Virus record (IMG/VR): IMGVR_UViG_3300030020_000077
Location: 1-29,239 of that record
Length of the DNA stretch: 29,239 nucleotides
Direction: 5' to 3' (one strand)
Origin: a virus
Part shown: positions 6,725-14,700 of the stretch, piece by piece
Layout of the letters: each line of letters begins with the position of its first letter
How positions within the stretch are numbered: position 1 is the stretch's first letter
The notes under the pieces: model-generated
Databases searched by the model: none
What the model was told of the DNA's origin: nothing
What the model saw: only the letters and a program-made list of their open reading frames with translations
Position numbers and translations under genes: made by a program

Positions 6725-7890
6725 CAGTTCGGAGGAGCCGGCACCGGGGCGAGGCCGGGGGGCGTGTTCATCGTGTGGGTCATGGTGGCGAGACCCTCCT
6801 CGGGGACCTTGACGTCTAGGGCCACGATCCGAAGGGCGGTATCGACTCCGTTCGGGAACCGCTCATCCGGAGAGATCACGACCCGCTCGTCGTCACCCAG
6901 CCGGAAGGTCCCGAGGCTCGGGTCGCCGATCACCGGCATGGTGAACGTCGGGGTGACCACCGGCCACTCGTACTGCGCCCAGTCCCCTTCGGTACTCGCC
7001 TGCAGCTGGTCGGTGGTCGTCACGTTGGAATACGAGATCGTCTGCTCGAGCAGCGGGTAGCCCGCACCGAGGACCGAAGGGTCGGATCCGGTCGAATACT
7101 GCAGGCCGCCGGAGCCGGACGCCGTCCCGTAGATCGAATTCGACTCCTTGGTGCCGTCCTCCGGCCAGGTGTACCCCGTCGAGGCATTGCCCGAGGTCAT
7201 CAGCAGCGCCGGGCTCGTCGACCCGAAGGGCACCCCTCGGCGCGGGTAGGAGATGTTCAGCACCGGGACGGGGGTGGAGCCCTGGCCGGCGGACCAGGAC
7301 CAGTCGATCCCGAAGTCGAAGCCGGTCCCGTACCCGCCGCCGGAGAGCCCGGAGACGATCGAGGCGACGGTCTGGAGCTGGCTCAGGGGGAAGCTGCCCG
7401 TGAGCGGGTTGGGATTCGGGACGGTCTCGGCGATGTTGATCGTCAGCCCCTGGAAGGCCGACCCGGCGACGGCCAGGGCGTCGGCGACCACCTGGGCGGC
7501 GATGGAGCAGGCGTCCGCCGGGTTAGTGGACCAGTAGGCCCCCGCCGGAGCGTTGGTGTAGTCCGCGGCCTGCACTCGGTTGGTGAAGTACGACCACCCC
7601 TCCTGCCCTGCGACGGACGCCTTGTGAGTGGCGCCGTCGAAGTTGCGGGTCCAGTTGATGCCGCCCCACACGATCTGGCCATCGAGGTCGATAATCGTCA
7701 GCGTCTTGGACGGGTTCGTCGCACCGATCGGTCCGAGGTTCTTGATCCGAGGATCCGAGAGCAGAAGATCGCCAGTGAATGATCCGGCCACATTGAGCCG
7801 CTGGGAGAAGGTGACGTTCGTGTACGGGAGCTCGGCCAAGAGGTTATAGGTGAGCAGGTCGTAGGCGAAATAGGTGAAAACGCCCGCCAT
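6724..7890 (-). CDS. Minor tail protein, tail-tip hub candidate
   Basis: The 388-aa product begins MAGVFTYFAYDLLTYNLLAE, the opening typical of actinophage minor tail proteins of the Gp37-like group (siphophage tail hub). It continues LPYTNVTFSQRLNVAGSFTG, LTIIDLDGQIVWGGINWTRN and GQEGWSYFTNR, matching the beta-rich first domain of tail hub (gp27-like) proteins in which a measured quantity is set against a user frame. A Ser/Gly-rich middle and a C-terminal domain with DDERVVISPDERFPNGVDTA follow. It lies after the distal tail protein, as expected for the hub that closes the tail tube and carries receptor-binding proteins. I cannot prove the exact baseplate role. Its stop overlaps the next gene by one base. 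Confidence 0.75.
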   Translation of the reverse strand: MAGVFTYFAYDLLTYNLLAELPYTNVTFSQRLNVAGSFTGDLLLSDPRIKNLGPIGATNPSKTLTIIDLDGQIVWGGINWTRNFDGATHKASVAGQEGWSYFTNRVQAADYTNAPAGAYWSTNPADACSIAAQVVADALAVAGSAFQGLTINIAETVPNPNPLTGSFPLSQLQTVASIVSGLSGGGYGTGFDFGIDWSWSAGQGSTPVPVLNISYPRRGVPFGSTSPALLMTSGNASTGYTWPEDGTKESNSIYGTASGSGGLQYSTGSDPSVLGAGYPLLEQTISYSNVTTTDQLQASTEGDWAQYEWPVVTPTFTMPVIGDPSLGTFRLGDDERVVISPDERFPNGVDTALRIVALDVKVPEEGLATMTHTMNTPPGLAPVPAPPN

Positions 7891-7893
7891 GGG

Positions 7894-8829
7894 CTACTGA
7901 CTCACGAGTGCGGCGCTCAATTGGACGTAGGCGGGCACCGTGTTGGCCGCTGCTGGGAAATACGCATACATCGCCAGGGTGTCGCCGGCGTTGCACGCGA
8001 TCAGGCCGGCCATCCCCGCCCCCGGCGATGCGCTGATTGCCGGCACGGCTAGGTCGGTGATGACAGCGGTCGCCGCAGCGTTCCTGTAGACCGTGAGTCC
8101 GATCGGGCCGTCGGTGCCGTTGCCAGCCGACAAGATGTTACCGGCGACCGAGTAGAGGCCGGCGACCGGGACGGTGAACGCACTGGGGGTCCACGTCATG
8201 CCACCCTTTAGTACGGGCGTCGCTGCGCCAAAGGTCACCTGCGTGTAGCCGACCCCGACCGCCGAGGCGGCCGTCTGGACGATGATGCCCGCCGGGTTGT
8301 TCCGGTTGGCGTTGGGCATCCCGACGAAGACCCGCTTGTCGACGATCGTGTAGGACGACGACGACGAGGCGCTGGCCGGAACGAGCACGGTGGCCAGGAG
8401 CAGCGAGTTGGCCGGCGTGGCTGGTACGGACGGCGATGGTGCCGGGGTTCCGGCTGTGGCCAGCACGTTCCAGGTGTTGTTGGTCACCGAACTGTCGTTG
8501 CCCGTGTACGCCTGGTCATTCACCGTGGCGGTGATGATGTAGTACATCGGATTCGAGGCATTTGGCGTGGTGCCGATGTTCACGACTGCGTCGTTGTAGC
8601 CGTAGTAGGCACCCATATGGGAAGCCGAGGAGCCCGGGACCCACACCTCCCCAGCGGCCACATTCACCGAATTGCCCGAGCCGGCGGTCACGGCCAGGTC
8701 CGCCGGGGCGACAACTCCCCCGGGCGTGCCATTGGTGACACCTCCGGTCAGGGAGCAGATGGCACGGCGGAAAAGCTCCGACGAGTGCGAGTCGGCCTGG
8801 ATGGCGAAGGGCGGGTTCTCGCTAGCCAT
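7894..8829 (-). CDS. Tail-tip/baseplate protein with C-terminal beta domain
   Basis: The 311-aa product follows the RBS AGGAGAC. Residues 1-60 hold SHSSELFRRAICSLTGGVTN and a domain with NSVNVAAGEVWVPGSSASHM, resembling the N-terminal part of phage baseplate or tail-fibre proteins that attach to the tail. The middle is Ala/Ser/Thr-rich with a run of Ser (ASASSSSSYTIVDKRVFVG). The last 110 residues look like a C1q/TNF-type jelly roll (FTVPVAGLYSVAGNILSAG, then GDTLAMYAYFPAA, ending VQLSAALVSQ), which would form trimers. It sits between the distal tail protein and the hub candidate. I infer a virion protein that touches the host. No enzymatic motif is visible. Confidence 0.7.
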   Translation of the reverse strand: MASENPPFAIQADSHSSELFRRAICSLTGGVTNGTPGGVVAPADLAVTAGSGNSVNVAAGEVWVPGSSASHMGAYYGYNDAVVNIGTTPNASNPMYYIITATVNDQAYTGNDSSVTNNTWNVLATAGTPAPSPSVPATPANSLLLATVLVPASASSSSSYTIVDKRVFVGMPNANRNNPAGIIVQTAASAVGVGYTQVTFGAATPVLKGGMTWTPSAFTVPVAGLYSVAGNILSAGNGTDGPIGLTVYRNAAATAVITDLAVPAISASPGAGMAGLIACNAGDTLAMYAYFPAAANTVPAYVQLSAALVSQ

Positions 8830-8906
8830 GTGTCTCCTAGATCAGGTAGAAGGGGATCTGGGTTCACCAGCAAGCATCTGGCCACGAGGGGAAGTCGAGG
8901 CTGGCG

Positions 8907-9836
8907 TCAAATCAGATACGCTGAACTCCAGCTCAGGGCGAGCGTCCCGACGACGGCGGACGAGTCACCGGACGAGAACTCGATGGTGTTGGCCCCCGGG
9001 GCGATGCCGGCGATCCCGGCCACGGGATTGGGCCAGACCGAGTTGGCCACCAGCCAGTTTCGTCGGGGCGCCGACACGCTCGAGCCGGACGCGGTGTAGA
9101 GGATGGTGCGGAGGTCGGTGTCGACTGCCAGGGTGTCGCCGGCGTTGAGCGTGTATCCGATCCCCGTCGGGTTGGAGAAGGACAGGATCCATCCGGTGGT
9201 CACGTTCTGGACGACGGGGTTGGTCACCGGACCGGTGATGACGAAGGTCGGACGCATCTCCACGTTGCCCGTGTTGGTGGCCGAGATGGACCCGTAGGTG
9301 CCGCCTCCACCGAAGGTGGCCGGGAAGGTGGCCGGGAAGGTCAGACCGCCGATGGGGGCCGGCAGACCCACCGTGGATGTCGTCGGGGTCGTGTACAGCC
9401 GCGGGTCAGTGGAATGAACCAGGATGGACGCCTGGGCCATGGCGCTGACCGAGTACCCGATGTCGATCGGCACCGTGCGCTTCCGGGCCCGGCACATGAG
9501 GCCGAGGCACGGGAGGTTGGGGATCTGGATCCACAGCGGCGACTCGGTGCCGATGCCGGTCTCGAAGGCCGTGGCCAACGCCTCGGCAGCGTGCTGCAGG
9601 CTGGTGCCGTCACTGGCGAAATTGGCGGTGATGGTCACGTCCCGGCCCGACATGAAGTCCAGGCCGATCAGTTCGCCGTGGTCCCGGGGTCGGGGTACGT
9701 CGCCGTTGCGGATCACCGGAAGATCGAGCCCGGCGATCTCGCTGATGGCATACGGGGTGGTGTTCCCGAGGTTGAGCCCTCCGTACTGGAGCTCCCAGTT
9801 GCTCAGGGACGGGGCAGCCGTGGTGGGGAACGCCAT
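8907..9836 (-). CDS. Distal tail protein (Dit-like)
   Basis: The 309-aa product starts with an ATG overlapping the tape-measure stop (TGATG). Its N-terminal half has the features of siphovirus distal tail proteins: WELQYGGLNLGNTTPYAISE, a loop with DVPRPRDHGELIGLDFMSGR, then DVTITANFASDG and a helix (HAAEALATAFE) before ADPRLY-like STDPRLYTTPTT. The second half is a galectin/jelly-roll-like domain (YGSISATNTGNVEMRPTFVI, then TGIGYTLNAGDTLAVDTDLR, ending EFSSGDSSAVVGTLALSWSSA). Its position directly after the tape measure is the standard one. The protein would form the ring joining the tail tube to the baseplate. A 77-bp stretch without a gene separates it from the next gene. Confidence 0.85.
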   Translation of the reverse strand: MAFPTTAAPSLSNWELQYGGLNLGNTTPYAISEIAGLDLPVIRNGDVPRPRDHGELIGLDFMSGRDVTITANFASDGTSLQHAAEALATAFETGIGTESPLWIQIPNLPCLGLMCRARKRTVPIDIGYSVSAMAQASILVHSTDPRLYTTPTTSTVGLPAPIGGLTFPATFPATFGGGGTYGSISATNTGNVEMRPTFVITGPVTNPVVQNVTTGWILSFSNPTGIGYTLNAGDTLAVDTDLRTILYTASGSSVSAPRRNWLVANSVWPNPVAGIAGIAPGANTIEFSSGDSSAVVGTLALSWSSAYLI

Positions 9837-12364
9837 CAGACCGGTGCAGTCTTCATGGCCCAGCCCACCTCGGTGCCAATCTCAGAGGCACTGGCGTTGG
9901 TCTGGACGTAGACGTTGGTGGTGAGGCTGCGACCCGACGCCGAGCTCGCTGCGGCCGGCGTTCCGGGAATGCCGCCCTGGCCGGTCGGCAGATTGCCCTC
10001 CAGCGGCTTGATTCCGGCGAAGAACTGCGACTTCATCTGCGCCTCGGGGATCACGAACTCCGGACCCGCCTCACCCACCAGGGCCAGGGTCGGGCTCGTG
10101 ACGTAGCCGCCGGTGGCCAGCCCGATGGCGCTGAGGGCCGAGCCGATGACCGGGATGGAGTTCACGGCGTTCTTCGCCGCCGTGATCCCGCCGGTGACCA
10201 CGGACTTGATCGCGTCCCCCACCTTGGAGGCTGCCTTCTCGATCCCAGAGACGAGCCCGTGCACGAGATCGTCGCCCCATTTAAGGAGGACGCTGCCGGC
10301 GTCTCCCAAAGCGGTGACAATCTTGAGGGGAATTCCCTTCACGAAGGTGATGACGTCGCTGATGCTGGTCACGATGGCACTCTTGAAGTCGGCCCATGCC
10401 GTTTTGGCCACGCCCTTGATGTCTGATCCGAGATCCTCGAGGCCGGCGACGATCTTGTCCGGGATCCCGGAGATGAAGGTGACGATGTCGTCGAAGGCCT
10501 TGACGACGTCGGACTTCACCGTGTTCCAGTGCTTCACCAGCTCGAGCACCAGGAGGCCGATCGGGCCGGTCACGACCAGGAAGATCGTCTCGGCAATCAC
10601 CTTCAGGTGGTCCTTGATGAAGTCCCACACCTTGACGGCGGCCGTCTTGATCGCGTTCCAGATGTCCTTCAGGACCGACTCAACCTGCTTCCAGTGGGTC
10701 ACCAGCAGGGTGCCCACGGTGACGACGCCCATGATGATCAGACCGATGGGACCGAATGCCGAGTCGGCCGCAGCCCCAGTCGCCTCGAAGGCTTCGTCGA
10801 CCTCGGGGGCCGTCTCGGCGACCTCTCCCATTCCTGCGGTGACTTCCTCGCAGGATGCGGACACCCCTTCCAATTTGGCCTGGATCGTCGACAGCGCCTC
10901 GTCGACCTCGGGGGCCGTCTCGGCCAGCTTCTGCATTGAGGCGACCTGGCGCTGGGTCGACTCCGATGCCTTCAGTTGGCCCTTGGCATTGTCGAGCGCT
11001 GCGGCGGTCGCCTCGATGGTGGCGTCTGTGGCGCTACCGCTGGCCTGCTTCTGCAGGTTCAACTGAGCAGAGAGCAGCTTCACCTGCTGACTCAGGAGCT
11101 CGGTGCGCTCGGCCAGGGCATCCTGTGCCGCCTGGTCCTCGTCGGCCATCCCGGCGGCGCCCTTGAACGTGTCGCCCAGATGGAGCAGGGACGAGGCCAT
11201 GTTCTTCGTGGCCCCGACCATCTTGCCGGCGGTCTCCACGGAGAACTTCAGGACGGCAGCACCGAGCACGGCACCGATCACCCCGGCCAGCACCTCGGCT
11301 GCGGCCTTGTGCTTCCCGAACCAGTCGACGATCTGGGTGACGACCTTGATCGCGCTAGTGATGATCGGGATCAGCTTCTCGCCGAAGGAGACCGACAGGT
11401 TCTCGACCTTGGCCTTGGCCACATCCATCTGCCCGGCCAGGGTCTCGCCGTAAGCGGAGGCAGCCCCGTGGGTCTTCTTGCTGATCTCGTCGATGACCTT
11501 GCCGATGGTCCCCTGATCCAGCGTCAGCTTCTCAGTCGCCTTGGACACGGCCTCGTGCGCGTTCACCAGGGCGATCTGAGCCGGAACACCGGCCTTGATG
11601 ACGCCGGCAGCCACCTCTTCCTGGGTCTGCTTCAGCTTGAGCTGCGCAGTGGCGACGGCCTCGGTGGCGGTGTGGATCGACGCCAGCTTCCCCGATCCGA
11701 TATCGAGGTTGATCCCCATCTGCGTCAGGACCCGGGTGCTGCCGGCCATGGCCTTGCCGAGGAGAGTGGATGCTTCAGAGAGGCTGATGTGCTTGAACCG
11801 GGCCAGGTCGGCCGCGCTCCCGAGGAGCTTGATGGCCTGGGTGGGCGAGCCGGTCGAGGTCGTGAGCTGGGTCAGGGCGTTCGAGGTGTCGATCGAGTTG
11901 AACCCGAGATTCGACATCGATCCGTAGGCCGCGTCCAGCTTGGGCTTCAGCTTGTCGAAGCCGGAGCCGGTCGCCTCGACGGCCGTCTTGAGGTTGGCCT
12001 GGGCCACGTCGAACTTGTCGGCCATCTCGACCGACTCGGTGCCGAAGGCCACCAGCCCGGCGGCGCCAGCGGCGAGGGTGACGCCACCGATGGTGGACAT
12101 CAGCTGGCCGAACTTCTGGCCCTTGGTCTCGGCCTGCTCGAGCTTCTCGCCGATCTTGGAGACCGACGACCCGAAGGGGATGCCCCAGTTCTCCAGCTTC
12201 TGCCCGAGCTTGTCGAACACGCCGCCGGCCTTCGTCGTGGCCCCGTCGAAGGAGTCGCCGATGGAGGCAGCCGCCACGTCGGCCTTGGCCGCGCTTCCTG
12301 CCAGGGCGTCGTCGAGGGACTTGGCGTCGCCCGAGATGTAGACCGCTACGTTTCTCGTGACCAT
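9836..12364 (-). CDS. Tape measure protein
   Basis: The 842-aa product is the longest in the window and lies where a tape measure is expected. Its N-terminus (MVTRNVAVYISGDAKSLDDA) and the following Ala-rich helices are typical. Residues about 85-330 match the TP901-type tape measure core (FGTESVEMADKFDVAQANL, GFNSIDTSNALTQLTTSTG, AMAGSTRVLTQMGINLDIG). Hydrophobic segments lie near the middle and in the C-terminal half (VLAGVIGAVLGAAVLKF, AFGPIGLIIMGVVTVGTLL, VIAETIFLVVTGPIGLLVLE). The C-terminus contains IGLATGGYVTSPTLALVGE, a common tail motif. An internal repeat, AETAPEVDEA, occurs twice 35 codons apart. Tape measures set tail length, so 842 residues suggest a tail of roughly 120-130 nm by the usual 0.15 nm per residue. 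The start abuts the preceding stop. Confidence 0.93.
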   Translation of the reverse strand: MVTRNVAVYISGDAKSLDDALAGSAAKADVAAASIGDSFDGATTKAGGVFDKLGQKLENWGIPFGSSVSKIGEKLEQAETKGQKFGQLMSTIGGVTLAAGAAGLVAFGTESVEMADKFDVAQANLKTAVEATGSGFDKLKPKLDAAYGSMSNLGFNSIDTSNALTQLTTSTGSPTQAIKLLGSAADLARFKHISLSEASTLLGKAMAGSTRVLTQMGINLDIGSGKLASIHTATEAVATAQLKLKQTQEEVAAGVIKAGVPAQIALVNAHEAVSKATEKLTLDQGTIGKVIDEISKKTHGAASAYGETLAGQMDVAKAKVENLSVSFGEKLIPIITSAIKVVTQIVDWFGKHKAAAEVLAGVIGAVLGAAVLKFSVETAGKMVGATKNMASSLLHLGDTFKGAAGMADEDQAAQDALAERTELLSQQVKLLSAQLNLQKQASGSATDATIEATAAALDNAKGQLKASESTQRQVASMQKLAETAPEVDEALSTIQAKLEGVSASCEEVTAGMGEVAETAPEVDEAFEATGAAADSAFGPIGLIIMGVVTVGTLLVTHWKQVESVLKDIWNAIKTAAVKVWDFIKDHLKVIAETIFLVVTGPIGLLVLELVKHWNTVKSDVVKAFDDIVTFISGIPDKIVAGLEDLGSDIKGVAKTAWADFKSAIVTSISDVITFVKGIPLKIVTALGDAGSVLLKWGDDLVHGLVSGIEKAASKVGDAIKSVVTGGITAAKNAVNSIPVIGSALSAIGLATGGYVTSPTLALVGEAGPEFVIPEAQMKSQFFAGIKPLEGNLPTGQGGIPGTPAAASSASGRSLTTNVYVQTNASASEIGTEVGWAMKTAPV
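10794..10924 (-). repeat. Short direct repeat inside the tape measure gene
   Basis: A 26-bp identical tract occurs at 10794-10819 and 10899-10924, exactly 105 bp (35 codons) apart, encoding the peptide AETAPEVDEA in both copies. The intervening codons are less alike, so this may be the remains of a 35-residue unit duplication in a coiled-coil region. Confidence 0.75.
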
Positions 12365-12907
12365 CTACCGGAACCCGATCTCACCGAACGTCTCGTCGAC
12401 CACCGCGGCGATGGCCGTGGTGATCTCCTCCTCCTTCGCCTCGAGGGCGGGCGAGAGGTAGGCGGGGTGGCTGTTCTTGGCGGTCCACGGGGCCACGCCG
12501 CCGGACCGGGACTGCCCCGCCTTGCTCACGAGCTCCGGGTGCTTCTTCGAGTGCGAGACGAGTGTCCGTCCGCCGCCGCCCTTGGCGACGGCGACCTCGA
12601 ACACCGGATGGCGGACGAACCCCTTGCCCCGGTTCTCGATAGCTGCGGCGTCAGGTGCACGAGCGCCACCGGCGACCACCTTCACCGTTGCGCCGTTGCC
12701 GGTCACGCTCACACGGAGCGAGCTCGGGATCCTCCGGGAGAAGGATGCCCGGGTGGCGGCCTCGGTCTTCACGATCTCGGCGGCGACCTTCATCTTGGAG
12801 CGGAACCCCTTGGACAGCTCGGGCGATGCCCGCCGAAGATCCCGGGCCAGATCCTTCAGCCCCGTCGTGTCGACGTAGACGTTGGCGTTGGCAGTCGACT
12901 CACGCAT
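12365..12907 (-). CDS. HK97 gp10-like tail completion protein
   Basis: The 180-aa product starts at an ATG preceded by AGGAG, and overlaps by 8 nt the end of the frameshifted chaperone. Its shape matches the HK97-gp10 family: an N-terminal stretch with VDTTGLKDLARDLRRASPEL, a helix with MKVAAEIVKTEAATRAS, a beta region (SLRVSVTGNGATVKVVAGG) and a C-terminal helix ending IAAVVDETFGEIGF. The motif HPVFEVAVAK and PAYLSPALEAKEEEITTAI near the C-terminus fits the family. Members join heads to tails or cap tails, and are usually encoded before the tail tube gene. Here the gene lies after the chaperones and directly before the tape measure, an unusual place that leaves its precise role open. Confidence 0.75.
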   Translation of the reverse strand: MRESTANANVYVDTTGLKDLARDLRRASPELSKGFRSKMKVAAEIVKTEAATRASFSRRIPSSLRVSVTGNGATVKVVAGGARAPDAAAIENRGKGFVRHPVFEVAVAKGGGGRTLVSHSKKHPELVSKAGQSRSGGVAPWTAKNSHPAYLSPALEAKEEEITTAIAAVVDETFGEIGFR

Positions 12908-13363
12908 CGCGCTGGCTCCTCAGGTGGTCGACGTTGCGCATCAGGACGTATGCGTCGATGAGGTCCAGGTCGTCCCACTCCCACGGCCGCACGAAGAACT
13001 CGTGGGCCACCTCCGCCATGTACTCCAGGCGCAGGGCGTCTAGGCGTCGGGCACGGTAAGTGGCGAGCCTGTCGGGTCGGTAGGGTTTGCGTCATCTCCG
13101 GCCTCCTCGGCCGGCTCCGCCTCGTCGATGATCTCGAAGTCTCCGAGTCGGAAGTCGAGGGTGTCGAAGTTGACCGCCTTGCCGGACTTCTTCTCCAGCA
13201 CGTAGACGAGACAGGAGAGCGCCGTCATCGACCCGTCCCGGACGGCCTGGCCCCACTCCTTGAACGTCCCGTCGAAGATCTTCTCGATCATCCGGGCGTC
13301 GCGGACGCTCGGATTGGCGAAGTCGAACTCGTACTTGTCGTCTCCTACCCGGACGGTGCTCAA
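12900..13363 (-). CDS. Tail assembly chaperone, long -1 frameshift product (GT-like)
   Basis: Translation that slips back one base at 13088-13082 joins the first 94 codons of the short chaperone to a second open segment ending with TGA at 12902-12900, giving 154 residues. The segment after the slip begins YRPDRLATYRARRLDALRLE and contains FFVRPWEWDDLDLIDAYVLM, with a helical, charged composition and the 'W..WD...DAY' pattern expected of the T part of lambda-type G/GT chaperones. It has no start codon or RBS of its own, so it makes sense only as a frameshift product. It ends 8 nt inside the next gene. GT-type proteins bind the tape measure and tail tube subunits during tail assembly and are absent from the finished virion. 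Confidence 0.85.
13040..13363 (-). CDS. Tail assembly chaperone, short form (G-like)
   Basis: The 107-aa product lies between the tail tube and the tape measure, the fixed position of gpG-like chaperones. The start is a TTG at 13363 that overlaps the tail-tube stop as TTGA; no Shine-Dalgarno site precedes it, so expression probably depends on translational coupling. The sequence has STVRVGDDKYEFDFANPSVR, then ARMIEKIFDGTFKEWGQAVR and a long helix (SMTALSCLVYVLEKKSGKAV) followed by FDTLDFRLGDFEI and an acidic, Pro-rich tail (EPAEEAGDDANPTDPTG). An ATG exists at codon 22 but would remove a conserved-looking strand. Most ribosomes should make this form, while a minority shift near codon 94 to make the longer chaperone. 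Confidence 0.85.
   Translation of the reverse strand: MSTVRVGDDKYEFDFANPSVRDARMIEKIFDGTFKEWGQAVRDGSMTALSCLVYVLEKKSGKAVNFDTLDFRLGDFEIIDEAEPAEEAGDDANPTDPTGSPLTVPDA
13082..13088 (-). promoter_or_regulatory. Programmed -1 frameshift slippery site A AAC CCT
   Basis: Read in the zero frame, the heptamer is A AAC CCT, a canonical X XXY YYZ site. After a one-base slip, the tRNAs on AAC and CCT re-pair with AAA and CCC. It lies 42 nt before the short chaperone's stop, and the -1 frame stays open from there to 12900. The overlap between the two frames and the tail location match lambda G/GT-type systems. Confidence 0.85.
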
Positions 13364-14394
13364 TCGAGCGTCGTGTCGGTCGACACGGTGGTGAACTGGA
13401 TCACCGGGTCGGTGCCGTCGTCCAAGATGTCGAAGGGCACCGACACCGTGATCACTCCTGGGCCGTCCACCTCGGGCGGGGTGCCGTTCAGATAGATGGC
13501 CGGGCACAGGATGCTCAGCGAGGCGTAGTGCCCGACACCGGCCAGGGTCGGCGAGGTGAAGTTGAGCTGGAGCGTCACCGGGGTATCGGCGTAGTAGGCG
13601 TTGTACATGTCGGTGAGGTTGGCGAACTCCACCACCAGGGTCCCGGTGTACTTGCGAAAGGCATTGGCCAGCTGCTCCCGCTTGGTCGTCGACCCGAGGG
13701 TCTGACGGGTCGTGTCCATGGCGTTGGTGCCCTTGATCGAGACCGACTTCACCGTCCCGACCGGAGCCGAGCCGCCGGAGATCGAGGCGACGCCGGAGGT
13801 CGTGGTGACCGTCCCGCCGGTGAGCAGCGCACCATCGACACCGGCGAAGATGTTCGCCGCCGTGTACGACGGGGCGGTGTAGCTGGTCGCCGTGGCCTCA
13901 TTGAACCCGTCGAAGGTGACGACGAGCTTCACGATCTCTGCCGCGCTGACCGAGAGCTCCCACTCCGTGATCTTGCAGCCGTTGTAGGAGAACGCCTGGA
14001 TGGTGCCGTTGGTCTCCGGACGGCCGGACTGGAGGGACAGCGACAGGCCCGTCAGGTCGGCGGGGACGAAGATCGCCGTGTAGGCGGTCGTCGAGCCGAT
14101 CTGCGTAGGGCCCGAGATGCAGCTGCCGAGCATGTTCTTGAACAGCAGGCCCATCTGGTTGATCATGACTTCCATCTCGACGGGGCCCTTGGCCTCGAGC
14201 ATGGTGAGTCGACGGTGGGCGCCGAGGACGAAGAGGCCGCCGTGGAGCGCCTCTCCCTGGACGGTCTTCTTGGCACCCATGACCTTGTCGGAGTCGACGG
14301 GCAGCCAGTTGGCCGGGGTCGTGAAGGTGCCGACGGTGCCCTCCTGGGCGAATCCCCAGGTCGCTCCGAGGCCAGATGCGATGCCTGTTGCCAT
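13360..14394 (-). CDS. Major tail (tail tube) protein
   Basis: The 344-aa product starts MATGIASGLGATWGFAQEGT, the common opening of siphovirus tail tube proteins (a sampled 'G..G.....E...G' strand). It continues TFTTPANWLPVDSDKVMGAK, LTMLEAKGPVEMEVMINQMG and FSYNGCKITEWELSVSAAEI, a recurring set in tail tube beta-sandwich folds. The C-terminal third has an added beta region (STTKREQLANAFRKYTGTLV and VTLQLNFTSP, then EVDGPGVITVSVPFDILDDG). It precedes the chaperone and tape measure genes, and the gene order supports the call. The protein should form stacked hexameric rings around the tape measure. The start overlaps the preceding stop (TAATG) and the stop overlaps the chaperone start. Confidence 0.9.
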   Translation of the reverse strand: MATGIASGLGATWGFAQEGTVGTFTTPANWLPVDSDKVMGAKKTVQGEALHGGLFVLGAHRRLTMLEAKGPVEMEVMINQMGLLFKNMLGSCISGPTQIGSTTAYTAIFVPADLTGLSLSLQSGRPETNGTIQAFSYNGCKITEWELSVSAAEIVKLVVTFDGFNEATATSYTAPSYTAANIFAGVDGALLTGGTVTTTSGVASISGGSAPVGTVKSVSIKGTNAMDTTRQTLGSTTKREQLANAFRKYTGTLVVEFANLTDMYNAYYADTPVTLQLNFTSPTLAGVGHYASLSILCPAIYLNGTPPEVDGPGVITVSVPFDILDDGTDPVIQFTTVSTDTTLD

Positions 14395-14678
14395 TAGTCG
14401 GTCTCCTCAGTGTCTGCGACCGGCTCCTCGGCCGGCTCGGGATCCGGCTCGACTGGCGTCGGGTCGGCGGGGGGTGCGAACATCGCCAGAGCGGCGTTGT
14501 ACTCGTCCTCGGCGGCGAGGGCGGCCTTGTCCTCGGGAACCCAGATCCGGGGCTGCCCGGCGTAGTTGATCGCCGCCTCGTCGAGGACGGTCAACACGTC
14601 GTCGGGCTGCACCGTGGTGACCGGGCAGCCGTAGCCGACCCGGCGGGCGTCGCCGGAGATGTTGCGGAACTTTGCCAT
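14394..14678 (-). CDS. Small acidic protein upstream of tail tube
   Basis: The 94-aa product begins MAKFRNISGDARRVGYGCPV and contains VQPDDVLTVLDEAAI, then a helical segment with AALAAEDEYNAALAMF. Its last 30 residues are Pro- and Glu-rich (PVEPDPEPAEEPVADTEETD). I recognise it only as a type commonly found between the tail terminator and the tail tube gene in actinophages: a short N-terminal beta domain that resembles a neck or connector piece. No motif gives a reaction. The RBS AAAGGAC lies about 10 nt upstream, and its stop overlaps the tail tube start. It could be a minor connector protein or a dispensable accessory. Confidence 0.7.
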   Translation of the reverse strand: MAKFRNISGDARRVGYGCPVTTVQPDDVLTVLDEAAINYAGQPRIWVPEDKAALAAEDEYNAALAMFAPPADPTPVEPDPEPAEEPVADTEETD

Positions 14679-14700
14679 CAGGGCAGGTCCTTTCGGTTGC

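Noticed and set aside
8830-8906. 77-bp gap between the distal tail protein and the next tail gene
   Set aside because: It holds the RBS of the downstream gene but no frame, hairpin or promoter-like boxes that stand out.
10976-12961. Plus-strand open frame of 661 codons opposite the tape measure
   Set aside because: The frame is the antisense of the tape measure, which is well supported. The translated product has no recognisable motif and is a Leu/Gly/Asp/Arg mix typical of antisense reading.
12856-13095. Minus-strand frame of 79 codons at the chaperone junction
   Set aside because: It is the +1 frame across this region and gives an Arg/Pro-rich sequence. The -1 frame gives a far better chaperone-like product with a matching slippery site.
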